From: Toxonevra muliebris
Lineage: Eukaryota; Arthropoda; Insecta; Diptera; Pallopteridae
Reading direction: 5' to 3'
Length of the DNA stretch: 64,000 nt
Assembly (NCBI GenBank): GCA_963691655.1
Contig: OY829326.1
Span: 35,553,989-35,617,988 of the forward strand
Shown one piece after another: positions 36,264 through 46,740 of this stretch. Below the pieces are notes generated by a model. That model was given only the letters and a program-made list of their open reading frames with translations, did not search any database and was not told where the DNA came from. The translations under genes and the position numbers were made by a program. Every line of letters begins with the position of its first letter. Position 1 is the first letter of the stretch.

Positions 36264-37557
36264 CTTCTGTCAAATAAGTACCCGGAAATTCTCATTTTAA
36301 ATTTTCCCTCTGAGAATATTTCAAAGGTTGGCACAACTGTCAACCACTATTCTGTGAGTTTTTATTGCTATGTGTCATTTAGTTTGGTTACGGCGTCATT
36401 AAGATCAAGTCAACCTTTTGTGTGCGTTGCGATTTTTACTATGGATAAAAATATCGAACAAAGAGTTTGTGTGAAATTTTGTGTTTCAAACGAAATTTCT
36501 TGTGCCAAAACGTTGGAAATGTTGAAAAAACATTTGGTGATTCAACCATGTCAAAAACTCAAGTTTACGATTGGTATAAATCGTTCAAAGAGGGGCGAGA
36601 AGAAGTGAACGATTTGCCACGTTCAGGACGGCCTTCGACCTCTTCAACTGAAGAAAACGTCGACAAAATAAAGGAAATGGTGCTCGAAAATCGTCATTAT
36701 AGTTTGCGAGAGATAGCCCAAGAAATGAACATGTCTCATGAGACCGCTCGTCATATTTTGGTTGATGTTTTGGGTATGCGGAAAGTCTCAGCGCGATTGG
36801 TACCAAAAGATCTGAATTTTCTTCAAAAAGTGAATCGCAGTAAGGTGGCATGCTTGAACGCGTAAATTCCGATCCAACGTTCATTGAACGCATCATAACT
36901 GGTGACGAGACATGGGTTTTCGAGTACGACATGCAAACAAGTCAACAATCATCGGAATGGCGCGCCAAAAATGAGCCGAAACCGAAAAAACCGCGCCAAA
37001 GCAAATCGAAAATCAAGGTGATGCTGACCGTTTTCTTCGATATTCGTTATGTTGTTCATTCGGAATTCTTACCGGAGGGCCAAACCGTCAATAAAGAATA
37101 TTATCTTGGCGTTATGAGGCGTTTGAGAGAGAATGTTCGTCGCAAAAGACCAGATTTGTGGCGGAACAACAGTTGGATTTTGCACCACGATAATGCACCA
37201 GCGCACAAAGCGATCATTGTGAACGAGTTTTTGAACAAAAATTCAACAAATATCATCGAACAACCACCGTACTCTCCAGATATGGCCCCGTGTGACTTTT
37301 TCCTGTTTCCAAAACTCAAATTACCACTTCGTGGAACCCGTTTTGAGAGCATTGAAGACATCAAAACTAATTCGCAACGAGAACTGAAGGCCATCCCGTA
37401 ATATAGCTTTAAAAAGTGTTTCGATGATTGGCTTGTTCGTTGGAAGAAGTGTATTGCCTCAGAAGGGGCCTATTTTGAAGGGGATATAATAAATTTAGAT
37501 GATTGATAAGTTGTTTGTGTTTTATTTCAAATTTCCGGGTACTTATTTGACAGAATG
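36264..37557 (+). mobile_element. Full-length mariner (DD34D) element, inactivated
   Basis: 1.29 kb with inverted ends TTCTGTCAAATAAGTACCCG (36265 on; right copy reversed at 37537-37556) and flanking TA (36262-36263, 37558-37559). Termini and length are typical of mariner. It carries one transposase on the plus strand (next entry). Confidence 0.92.
36441..37506 (+). pseudogene. mariner transposase pseudogene
   Basis: Starts MDKNIEQRVCVKFCVSNEIS (36441 region). Features in order: helix-turn-helix (SKTQVYDWYKSFKEGRE), LPRSGRPSTS linker, second helix-turn-helix (YSLREIAQEMNMSHETARHI), LVPKDLNFLQK, then catalytic D1 in TGDETW, D2 in HHDNAPAH and D3 in YSPDMAPCDFF. D2 and D3 are separated by exactly 34 residues (DD34D). 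Breaks seen: a 1-nt loss in the A run at about 36524, a small deletion at about 36849 where an EDM-type codon group is missing before LERVNSD, and a stop (TAA, 37399-37401) before the C-terminal FKKCFDDWLVRWKKCI. The catalytic triad is intact, so the copy is recent. Confidence 0.92.
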
Positions 37558-37559
37558 TA

Positions 37560-40278
37560 TAGGATATTGAAAGATTAAGAACTATCACTAAGATCACTGA
37601 TGAGGAATCGTGGCGAATTCCGAAACTGCCGTCTGATTTGTCCGTGTTATTTAATGAAAATTATTTTTTTTTTCTTCAGGTAAAACATATTATATTTGTG
37701 TATAATCACAATGTATAAAAATGTGGATATGTAAACATATATGTATGTGAAAATAAATTAATTCAATCTTGCCGCCAACGGGCATTGCAGATAGCCAGTG
37801 TAGAAACTTTTGCAAGCACTGGTACCTTAGAAATTTAAAGAACGTTTATGAAAGGTAAAGTAGAGAGCGTTTTGTAATGGAAAGTACTTCTATTATACCG
37901 AATTGTACCATTGCTTGTTGGATGCCAGATGGACGTGTGTGGGATTCCTTGCTCTTGTCTCCATATGCGCAGAAACCAATTTTATAGCCAGTTGAGTTAA
38001 ATTTGGTAGATTTTCTTTTATTGTCCTCAATAATCCTTGTTGACACAGTGAACGGTGATCACATACTGAGCAGCAATGCCGGACAGTGCCTACTACTCAT
38101 TACAAACATAAACAATCATAAGTGCTAAGACCAACACACAAAAAGCAATACATAGGCCTACTTAGGCCCAGGGGGTAACTTTCGATGTTGAGGCAATAAA
38201 AAAAAATGTTGTTTTACCAACTTATTCCGATCGAAACAAATGTTATTTCGTTGTGCTCAAAAATCATTGCCACAAGAAGTTATTTAATTTCAGATCGATT
38301 CATCAAGAAACAAAAAAGAAATACATGTTTAAACTCGAAATGGGCCTGATTAGGCCCAGGTATCCATTCTAGGGTTAAACAAAAGCGAGACAAAAGCTGA
38401 CGTTGATGAAAAATAAATATAGGCACATATCTGTGGTCAAAAAGAATAATCGCTCTGAAATCCTCATTTCGAGTAAGCACGGTTTCAATGACCCTGGGGC
38501 ATTGTTAAAATAGGATAGAGCACGATAACATTTATAGCTCATTTTAAAAGCCAATTTCATTGCTTTCGACAACAGATATGTTAATTTCTATTTGCTACTT
38601 CTACTTTGTTGGGTGTTTGGGTTAATTACAAGGAAATGGCGAAAGGAGCTCATTTTCAACTTCTGCAGCTATAGAAGGGTTAAGGAATATCGGGAGTTCA
38701 TCAAAGCAAACATATGTATCAAAACTAAAGGCTCTGGCACATACAGTTCGCTGTGTACGTGTGAGCGAAGTATACAATAGGTTTTCATATAATAATAATA
38801 ATTTCACTTACATACACATACTGTAGTAAAACCCTAGATAAGAAAAGTAAATAACTCTTGAAAGAACCGATAAAAAAAACAAGAACTTGCAATCTAACAG
38901 ACGTGTGTGTAGTTGCTTTCGCAAGTTCGTCTGTCTATCTGCGATTTTAATTTTTGGGATTAAAAAAATACATTCATTTCTATATATAAATTTATTTTAA
39001 GTTCTCTATTCAAATTAAAATCTGATAAAAGAACTCCTATTTCTCACAGAAATGTTATCTTCAAAGGTCAATATCCCAGGAAATATTGACATAAGATTTG
39101 CAGCCAAAAATCTTACAATCACCATATAAAGCTAAGTGATATTATTAGAGCGTGTGCTGAATGGTCACTGTAAATTATTCAATTATTCCCACCTACTTTG
39201 TTCAACTCCTTTCGCATTGATTAACAAGAACGGCGCACCTTGTATGCGAAAACCTTATCAGTTGTAGGATTATCAATCAATTAGTATAGTTTCTAGTTTC
39301 GTGATTCACATTTATGTCATTATTTTCCACGAATCATTTATTATTCGCTAAGTTGAAGCGGTGAAAATAAGTTCCTATTTGGTACGGTAAAAATTCTTTA
39401 AGTTTTTGTGTTAATCAATTTTAATCATTTTTTTGATTTAATTGAAATTATATATTATTTTTTTATGATTTTAAGTCTAAATTCATTTTATTTAATAGAA
39501 TCTTTGAATTTTTGCAAGTCACAAACAATTTGTTTTTTGATAGAGTGAAAACGAGGCAAAAAGGAAATTCGCACATAAATTTGTAGCATTGTTGTTTTCC
39601 AAAATTAAAATAATAAAGAAAAACTGATTTAATTTCACGGTCTCAATAGATGTCCCCTGTTCTTGAATTCCTTAACTAACATAATATGTGAAATACTTCG
39701 AATTGAAATATATGTTGCGTATAAAGTTTTTTAGTTCAATAATGTATTTGCGAAAACTTTTGAAATGATAAGGCAATTTTCCGGACATTCTTATGAACTC
39801 GTAAGTGCTTCATAAACTTAAAAATGTTCGAGTCTAGTAAACATAATCTTTCACACGCGCCTCGTAAGGCAAATGTAATGTGCAAACGGCTTTAAAAAAT
39901 TCTACATGTTTCAAAATAAAAAAAACATTTTATTGGCAAAGTGTCAAAATTTGCATATAGACTGGAAGCCTAAGTAACCACAATAAGTTTTGTTTAAAAA
40001 TATCCAAAAGTAAGCAGAATTGTGACCAATAACAAACATCAATAAGAACAAAAAAATCTTTACACCGATCTGCATTGAAAAATATTAAATAAATAAAAAA
40101 AAAAATTTATTAACAAATTATCTGGGCCGGGAATCAAACTTAGTTATTGTGTGCAGTAGGTGGTCGTTAAGGAAAGAGGCTTCTTTCTCTGATATTTATT
40201 ATGAGCAAATCAATCAATTTTGACTGATTGTAATGGTTGTTGCTAACAAAAATGAATACTGGTTAAATAACGGTTATA
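37560..40278. other. No gene recognised
   Basis: AT-rich sequence. The motif TTAGGCCCAGG occurs twice (38162, 38350), and GGTATCCATTCTAGGGTTAA at 38357-38376 reads as a right-hand piggyBac-like terminus (CCCTAGAATGG reversed, with TTAA). A matching left end may be the one at 35190, which would make the mariner a nested insertion; this is weak. Poly-T and AT-rich DNA follow. Confidence 0.4.
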
Positions 40279-41564
40279 CAGGGTGACAATTGTAAAGTGA
40301 CGCAAGTTTAATACTCTGCAGCAAGCTTTGCCATTTACCGTTACTTTAATTTAAAAAGCAAATTCATTCATCATTGGCTTTGCTTTTAATTTCATTTGAA
40401 TTTTTGTTATTACATTTTGAAATTTCCATAAAAATGGACAAGGAAAATATTCGTCGTGAAATTATGAAATTTCATTTGGCAAATTATAGTAGCCGTCAAA
40501 TTGCAAAGGCTTTAAATTTGTCAAGTCGTACGGTAGACCGAGCTATTATTCGATATAATGAAACTGGGGGTTTTGGAGATAGAGACCGGGGAAAATTTTC
40601 AACAGTTGCCACTACTGGTTTAACAGAAAAAATTCGTAAACGAATCAAGCGAAATCCAAGGCGCTCAATGAGAAAAATCGCTAAGGAAGTGGGAGTAAAC
40701 CGTGGAACAGTGCGAATCATTGCAAAATCAAAGCTTAATCTTAAGCCGTACAAGCTCCGAAAAGCTTAAGATCTGACACAAAAAAAGAAAGATTTGCGAC
40801 TGCAAAGAGGCAAGGCGTTGCCACGCTCCTCCGTGTTAAAAAATGTTGAAAAATGTTGTTTACAGATGAAAAAATTTTCACGGTTGAACAACATTTCAAT
40901 GCGCAAAACGACCGAATATGACTAACATCATCATCGCAGCAAAATAGGACTGTTGGCCGAATTCAAAAGCCAGCTTCCGTTATGGTATGGGCTGGAGTTT
41001 CCGCTAATGCCAGAACCCCTCTAATATTCGTTGACGAGGGTGTTAAAATTGACCAGGTTGTTTATCGGAGCATTTTAAATGAACATGTTCTTCCCTGGGC
41101 CCAAGATACATTTGGAAATGAAAACTGGACTTTCCAGCAAGATTCTGCACCTTCCCACATGACAAAATTAACGCAAACATGGATAAAAGACAATTTTTCT
41201 GGATTCATAACATCTCAAGAATGGCCACCATACTCCCCAGACTTGAATCCAATGGACTACTCTATTTGGAGTATTTTAGAGAGTAAGGCTTGTGCATCTC
41301 AACACCACAGTCTGGAGTCGCTGACAAATTCATTAGAGAAAGCCTGGACTGAAATTGATCAGGAAGTCCTGCGGCGAACAGTCCTACGATTTCCGGATCG
41401 ATTGAAGGCATGTGTGCAGGCTAAAGGAGGTTATATTGAATGAGGTGGGGTTCAAATGAATGCTTATATATTCAGCAATGTTAACACTTAATTGTACTTA
41501 ATGGAAGTACTTCCTTTTGAAAATAACTGCTGAAATGTGTGCGTCACTTTACGATTGTCACCCG
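40279..41564 (+). mobile_element. DD37D (maT-like) Tc1/mariner-superfamily element
   Basis: 1.29 kb. Inverted ends: CAGGGTGACAATTGTAAAGT (40279 on) and GGGTGACAATCGTAAAGTGA (right, reverse complement, ending 41563). TA is present at the left (40277-40278), but the right duplication has diverged. It encodes one transposase on the plus strand (next entry). Confidence 0.88.
40434..41443 (+). pseudogene. DD37D transposase pseudogene
   Basis: Starts MDKENIRREIMKFHLANYSS. Paired-type DNA-binding region: SSRQIAKALNLSSRTVDRAI, then RSMRKIAKEVGVNRGTVRII. Catalytic core: D1 in LFTDEKIFTV (40856 on), D2 in FQQDSAPSHM, D3 in SPDLNPMDYSIW; D2 to D3 spacing is 37 residues. Breaks: CAA to TAA at 40767-40769 (in LRKA*DLTQKKKD), a frameshift between about 40800 and 40855, and TGA at 40919-40921 in place of Trp. 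The last 154 codons (40982-41443) are open to a natural-looking stop. DD37D spacing is the mark of maT-type elements. Confidence 0.88.
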
Positions 41565-42134
41565 ATTGTCAGAACAGATAGGTTCCTGCATAACAACACA
41601 AAATAGGACCTTAACAAATTGTTTTGGTTATTTTTGTATTTTTATTAGCTTTTCATCTCTTTTTGGCACAATTTTCAACATGCAAATTGTTTCAGTCCTT
41701 CACAATACTTTAAAAATTTTTCAAACAGCACTAAATTCTGTGTAAAGCTCCACCATAAAAAAATACAAAAAATCTTGACTTAGACGCTTGTACAACTGGG
41801 CCGTGCTATTTGCCTGAATTTGTTTTATTCCATATTTGGCAAAACGTAATTGCAAACCTTCCAGGTTTCGGGGAAGATCTATGTTGAAATGGAACTGAAT
41901 AACAAAAGCCATCCGCAATCACTGTTTCATATGCCCATTTGTGACGCACTGTTCTTTTTATACTGTAAAAATGGACACGATTGGCGAGCTGCCAAACATG
42001 CCCAGACATTGAGCTCAAAATCAAGTTTTCTTTCTCTTACTACTTTCATAAAATATTTAAGTTTAGTTATTTCTAAACTTAAAAATTCGATAGACTAAAA
42101 TGTTTGCACCTGAGGAATCGAGCTCTTGTCTATT
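41565..42134. other. No gene recognised
   Basis: Frames on both strands (41721-42098) lack known motifs. This is AT-rich flank between the DD37D element and the hairpin at 42135. Confidence 0.45.
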
Positions 42135-42210
42135 CGCCGCCTAAGAATTGATTTGGCGTATGTGTGTACAAATTCGTATACCTATACGCTAAATCAATTC
42201 TCATGCGACG
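42135..42210. other. Pre-miRNA-like 76-nt hairpin
   Basis: GAATTGATTTGGCGTAT (42145-42161) pairs over all 17 positions, including one G-U, with ATACGCTAAATCAATTC (42184-42200). Further pairing TGTAC/GTATA closes the apical part, and a base stem (CGC/GCG, GC/GC, with mismatches) extends to 42135 and 42210. Length and shape match a fly pre-miRNA. A MITE end or chance palindrome is the alternative. I do not recognise the arms as a known miRNA. Confidence 0.5.
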
Positions 42211-42887
42211 TATTGTGAATGACCGACTGTGATCCGCTGATCCGAGACTACGAATTTAACAACGCATCGATTTTCAAAATATATATACGCACTGTGGTGT
42301 GGTGCTCAATGCGAAATGTTTATTTTTATAAAATAAAGTGGATTACAAATCAATTTATCCAATTTTAGTTTTCTTAAGTCTTTACTTACCGTGGTTCCGT
42401 CTCTTTCGGAATGCAATCAGCGAATGAAATTACTCGCTAACTGAAGAGGGAATCACGGTTCACAATAGCAAATTCAATCATACATAAATTATAAATTCAA
42501 ATTCTCAATACTTAAAAACAGCGTTACATTAGGCGTTCTGCGACACCGACTAATATATCGTCGTCGTTCTGGCAGAATTCACTAAGACTATTTTTTTAAT
42601 TTCAGAGATGAAGTTAGTTTATGCAGTGCATGGTGCGCTTCGAACACTGGCAAAAATTTAAAAAGTCAACAGTTTGGATATACACATTAGTATACGTTTC
42701 AACTGGATCATCAAAAGTCTAATATAATATGTCATTCGAATTATAGAAGCTAATTAAGATATTAGAATTTGTTCCAATAATTTTATGAAATAAAGTACCA
42801 AATACAAAATCATTACTCAAACTTATAACCACGATTAATTTTATTTTAGTTATTACGAAAATATCGATTGAAAAGCAAAATAAGAAC
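42211..42887. other. Upstream region of the plus-strand Kelch copy
   Basis: AT-rich sequence. ATTTTATTTTAG/TTATTACGAAAA at about 42838-42861 matches the sequence just upstream of the other Kelch copy (32344-32329, minus) and marks a conserved 5' UTR intron acceptor (AG at 42848-42849). No TATA box or initiator can be assigned. Confidence 0.5.
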
Positions 42888-44898
42888 ATGGTGGAATTGG
42901 TGAAAGTGGATAGTCCCGAGGAATCGCAAAAGACCTTAAATACTTTATACGAAATGCAGCAAGATAATAAATTTACTGATGTCGTACTGATCGCAAAGAA
43001 TGACGGAATGAAGTAAAGAAAATTTTAGCATTTATTATTGAGAAATTTAATATTATGTTTGTCCTTTTGCAGAGTGCCAGCTCACCGAAATATTCTATCT
43101 GCACGCTGCGAGTACTTTCGTGTTATGTTCTCAAGTGATATGCGTGAGACAACGCAGTCGGAAATTGACCTGAGTGAAGTTAATGGACACGATTTGAGCA
43201 ATATAATTAAATATATTTACACAGGGGAGATAGAGTTAACCGAGGACAACATAGAAACGCTTATGGCAGCAGCGCATCATTTTCTGCTGACAGACGTGGT
43301 TGGCGTATGCGGTAAATATATTCAACCGAAAATAGATTTCTCAAATTGCTTGGGCATTTGGGCTATTGCAGAGTTACATGGTTACACGAACCTAATGACA
43401 GTAGCTAAATCATATGCTTGTGATAACTTTAAGGATGTGAGTTTCGAAACAATCTTTTTGTAGAGAAGTTTAAAATTTTTTTAATTTAGGTACGTGCGAG
43501 TGAGGAATTTTTAAAATTGGACGACAAGCAATTGCGGAAGTTTCTTGGTAGCGATGAACTCTGTGTCGACAAAGAAGATATTGTTTTTGAGAGCATTATT
43601 GAATGGTTACAGCACAATGAAGTTGAACGCATGAAATTCATTCCCGAACTGTTGCCAATGGTTCGAATACCGTTTCTGTCGCCATCATTTATCTTGAATC
43701 AAAAGCAAGCCATTTTGAATAAAATCGGAAACGATCAGGAATTGCTTGAAGGAATTATCAAATGGCATTTCACTGCAGACAACCAGCCAGCTTCGAAACC
43801 GCGTGTGGGCGGGTTTTTATTGGTGGTTATGACCCCATACCCGACTGTAAGCTGAAAATTGTTTCATAATTTTAAGATTGAATTAAAATTATTTGTTTTA
43901 TTAGGATGGAAGCATATTGATTTACAAATATAATCGACAAACAGATGAATGGACACTTTGCAAACAAATTGAAGATAGGAGAACGAATTTCTGTGTTACG
44001 ATAATGAATGATGAATTAATTATTGCTGGAGGATATTCATCAAAAAGATATGTTGATACAGTTAAAAGCATTAATACCAAAACGATGACTCCCAAACATC
44101 TGAATCCTATGGGAACATGCCGTATGTCACAAGCTCTTTTAGTGCTGGGCGAATACCTTTATGCCATCGGAGGTTGTGATGGTCGTGATAATTTGAAAAG
44201 CGTAGAAAGGTGTTTTGTTAAATATATAATGTTTAGTGATATGTTATACAACAGTAATCCTGTAAATGCAGATGGGATCAAAGGACAGGCTATTGGACCT
44301 ATGTAGCACCCATGAGCGAGAAGAGAAGTGGGCACGCGGCAGGGGTTCTTAATGGTTCTATATACGTAGTTGGAGGTGGAACAAGCTCAACTGAATGCTA
44401 TAATCCACCCACACACAGATGCATGGACAAAAAGGGCACACATGAATGAGTCTCGGTGTTGGCATGAGGTAACAAATCTGCATACTCGAAATATTATAAA
44501 GTTTTTAAAAATTCACTTATTTAAATGATTTAGGTTTCTGTTCTCAATGATTACCTCTATGCAATAGGAGGAGAACATAGTAAAACTGTAGAGCGATATG
44601 ACCGTATGACCGTATGACAAATACTTGGACCATGGTAGTAAAATTAGCACAATGAATGAAATAAAAATTTATTTGATTATTTTTTACCTTGGATTTTCAG
44701 ATGTGCTCACTCAATAGTGAACGATACGATCATAGTTGCATTGCATTGAGTAATCGTTTAATTTGTGCAGGCGGCTATGTTGATGGAAGCTTTTCCACAG
44801 TAGAGGAATATGATGCGATTGCTAATGTATGGACGTACAAATCCCCATTACCTTTCGAAGGTCGCTGTTCTCTTGTGCTGGCCAGAAATATATCATAA
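42888..44898 (+). pseudogene. Kelch-like paralog, Kelch region broken by two insertions
   Basis: Coding exons 42888-43012, 43073-43436, 43490-43846, 43905-44209, 44272-44468, 44534-44634 and 44701-44898 mirror the minus-strand paralog in number, phase and splice position; an intact product would have about 544 residues. BTB (NKFTDVVLIA, VPAHRNILSARCEYFRVMFS, IIKYIYTGEIELTED) and BACK (NCLGIWAIAELHG, IIEWLQHNE) are open. Kelch repeats follow ([50 protein letters not shown]). Damage: a 4-bp insertion at about 44421-44424 (exon 5 is 197 nt against 193 in the paralog) and an 8-bp tandem duplication of CGTATGAC at about 44603-44618 (exon 6), each shifting frame. The first three Kelch blades could still be made. 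The BTB frame, broken in the other copy, is intact here. Confidence 0.85.
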
Positions 44899-45440
44899 AT
44901 TTCACAAAAGTTCAATGATTATCGCAAAACAAAACAAGACAACAATGGTTTATTAGTTGTATCGAATTTAAATCAGAAATAACTGCAAATAGTATTAAGT
45001 TAAGCAAATTTTTTGCTTTGCCGGTCCTGTATGATTAATAGTTTTTTATATTTTACAAAAATAACACAATAAATTGCAATTTTGGTTGCATCATCCTCAA
45101 ATACCTCGTAGACGGTGATATTAATGGCGAACTCAACTTTTTTCTGTTGCCTGGGTCTACTAATATGTATGTATATACTTCTGCGTATATTTTTGGACAA
45201 TTTACATAAAATTTTTAAATTTAACTCAAAGTTAAGTAGGGTTGAAAAATAAGTTATATAAGTTAGTGCTTAAATGAACTAAGAATGTGAATAAATACTT
45301 AGTAATATTTTATACAAAAAACTCATATTTTTAATAATTTATAATAATTTATTGCATAATCCTGTTAAAGCCTGCCTCCAAATTGCATGAGAAAAATTGG
45401 AAAAAAGTTTATCTTTGTCAAATTTTCTATTCATTTTAAA
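44899..45440. other. No gene recognised
   Basis: AT-rich 3' flank of the Kelch copy. Polyadenylation-type AATAAA motifs occur (for example about 45069 and 45291). Confidence 0.45.
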
Positions 45441-46275
45441 ATTTTTTCGATATTCAGTACTTTTTTCCGACGAGAAAAAGTTTTATTTAGACGGTCCTGA
45501 TGGGTTTAATACCATGTTCCCATTGAGCCGAAATTGCGTGGTTTCGCAAATGGTTTCGAACGAAACTGCAATCGTTCACATTGTGAAGGTGGTTTCGATT
45601 AAGGTTTCGTTTGACAGTTCATTGATTATTTCTTGTTCTAAAATGCCGGAGGCTAATATTATTATTGCTAATATTGAATAAATTGAAATACGAAGAGAAC
45701 AGAATATTTAGCAACAAAATAAAAGTGTAAAAGAGAAAGCGTCAATTTTTATGAATCTTGTTTCACTTCAACCGCAGTCACTATGCAGCTCCTCCTCCAT
45801 TTGTTCATATGTATGACCGTTTTTCCTCCTCTACGCAGCTCCTCCACCTTTTCTGCTCATACTTAGGCTATGAGCTCCCTTTCCAGTGCACTGCACAAAT
45901 TCCTTTTTTTATATTTTCGTTTGTCCATATTAATCAAGTTGTAAGCAAAGCGAAATATAAATGTCTGAATAGAAATCTCAGAGCGAATTCATTTTAATAT
46001 TCATTTCAGTGAACACGTTCAGGGTTGCATTCGATTTTTCCGTGGTTTCGAATGCGGTTTCTTACCTCACCTCATTTACATGGTTTCGTTTGACATACTT
46101 TTACATGACGAAATTGAGAATTTCAGCGCAGTTTCAGCCGAAAACACGGAAATGGTCGAAACTACGCAATATCGGATCAGTGGAAACATAGTATAACATA
46201 TATTGGAGACATTTTCGAAAAGAGTCTCGTTATTCTTTAAAAAGGAATTTTTGGTTAATGTATCTGAATGATATA
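45441..46275 (+). mobile_element. Tc1-type transposase remnant split by a MITE
   Basis: Before the MITE the plus strand reads YSVLFSDEKKFYLDGPDGFN (about 45452-45511), the first catalytic Asp block of Tc1-type transposases. After the MITE it resumes YWRHFRKESRYSLKRNFW (about 46203-46256), the next block. No other domain is intact and the outer ends were not found. Confidence 0.7.
45512..46191. mobile_element. 680-bp MITE with TA target duplication
   Basis: Inverted ends CCATGTTCCCATTGAGCCGA (left) and CTATGTTTCCACTGATCCGA (right, reverse complement), continuing (A/T)ATTGCGT(G/A)GTTTCG. Flanking TA at 45510-45511 and 46192-46193. GGTTTCG/CGAAACC motifs recur inside. It lies within the Tc1-type transposase remnant, which fixes the relative age. 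No ORF. Confidence 0.8.
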
Positions 46276-46510
46276 GGGAGATTTTTGCTGCAAGGGAATG
46301 CTGGAAAAAGGGCATAATGAATGAATTTTGCAGGACCCACGAATGGTTTTTCTTTCATTACAACGGTCCAGTTTATATTCTTGTTCAACAATTATACGAT
46401 GAAAAGAAGCAAAATACCAAAATGTTTCAGAGTTGAAAACCGCTTTCATTTAAGCATGGAGCCCATTACAATTCAAAATCATATTTAATGTGATTTTAAG
46501 GGTTATCATG

Positions 46511-46740
46511 GGAAAGAAATACTACTACTACTACTATTATGGCACAACAGCCCATGGAGGACCAATACCGAGCTTTTCGCATCCATTCAAGTTGTGTGAG
46601 TTATATTTATACACGAATGGAAGGGGCCTACAGTTTTATGCCGAATCCGAACGGCGAAGTGGAAAGCTTTTCATTGCCATTTTTTCACTCTTGGAGGTTT
46701 GCCATTGCCAGCCAAGAGGTAGTGCCGTGTAAACATTTTT
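46511..46740 (-). mobile_element. SINE copy, minus strand
   Basis: (TAC)n at 46518-46537 is followed by GGCACAACAGCCCATGGAGG (46540 on), the reversed SINE end. Body blocks GCCATTGCCAGCCAAGAGGT (46700-46719) match CTCTTGGCTGGTAATGGC of the 18.7 kb copy. The tRNA-like head is missing or too diverged. Confidence 0.7.

Noticed and set aside
35186..38376. A 3.2 kb piggyBac-type element enclosing the mariner and the deleted element
   Set aside because: The proposed ends share only about CCCTA..ATGG..ACC next to TTAA and no transposase part was found between them. Kept only as a remark.
44210..44271. An intron ending at the first AG (44236) in the Kelch paralogs
   Set aside because: Using the AG at 44270-44271 joins GAA AG to A TGG and gives the expected Kelch ER-WDxxTGxW in both copies; earlier AGs break the frame.
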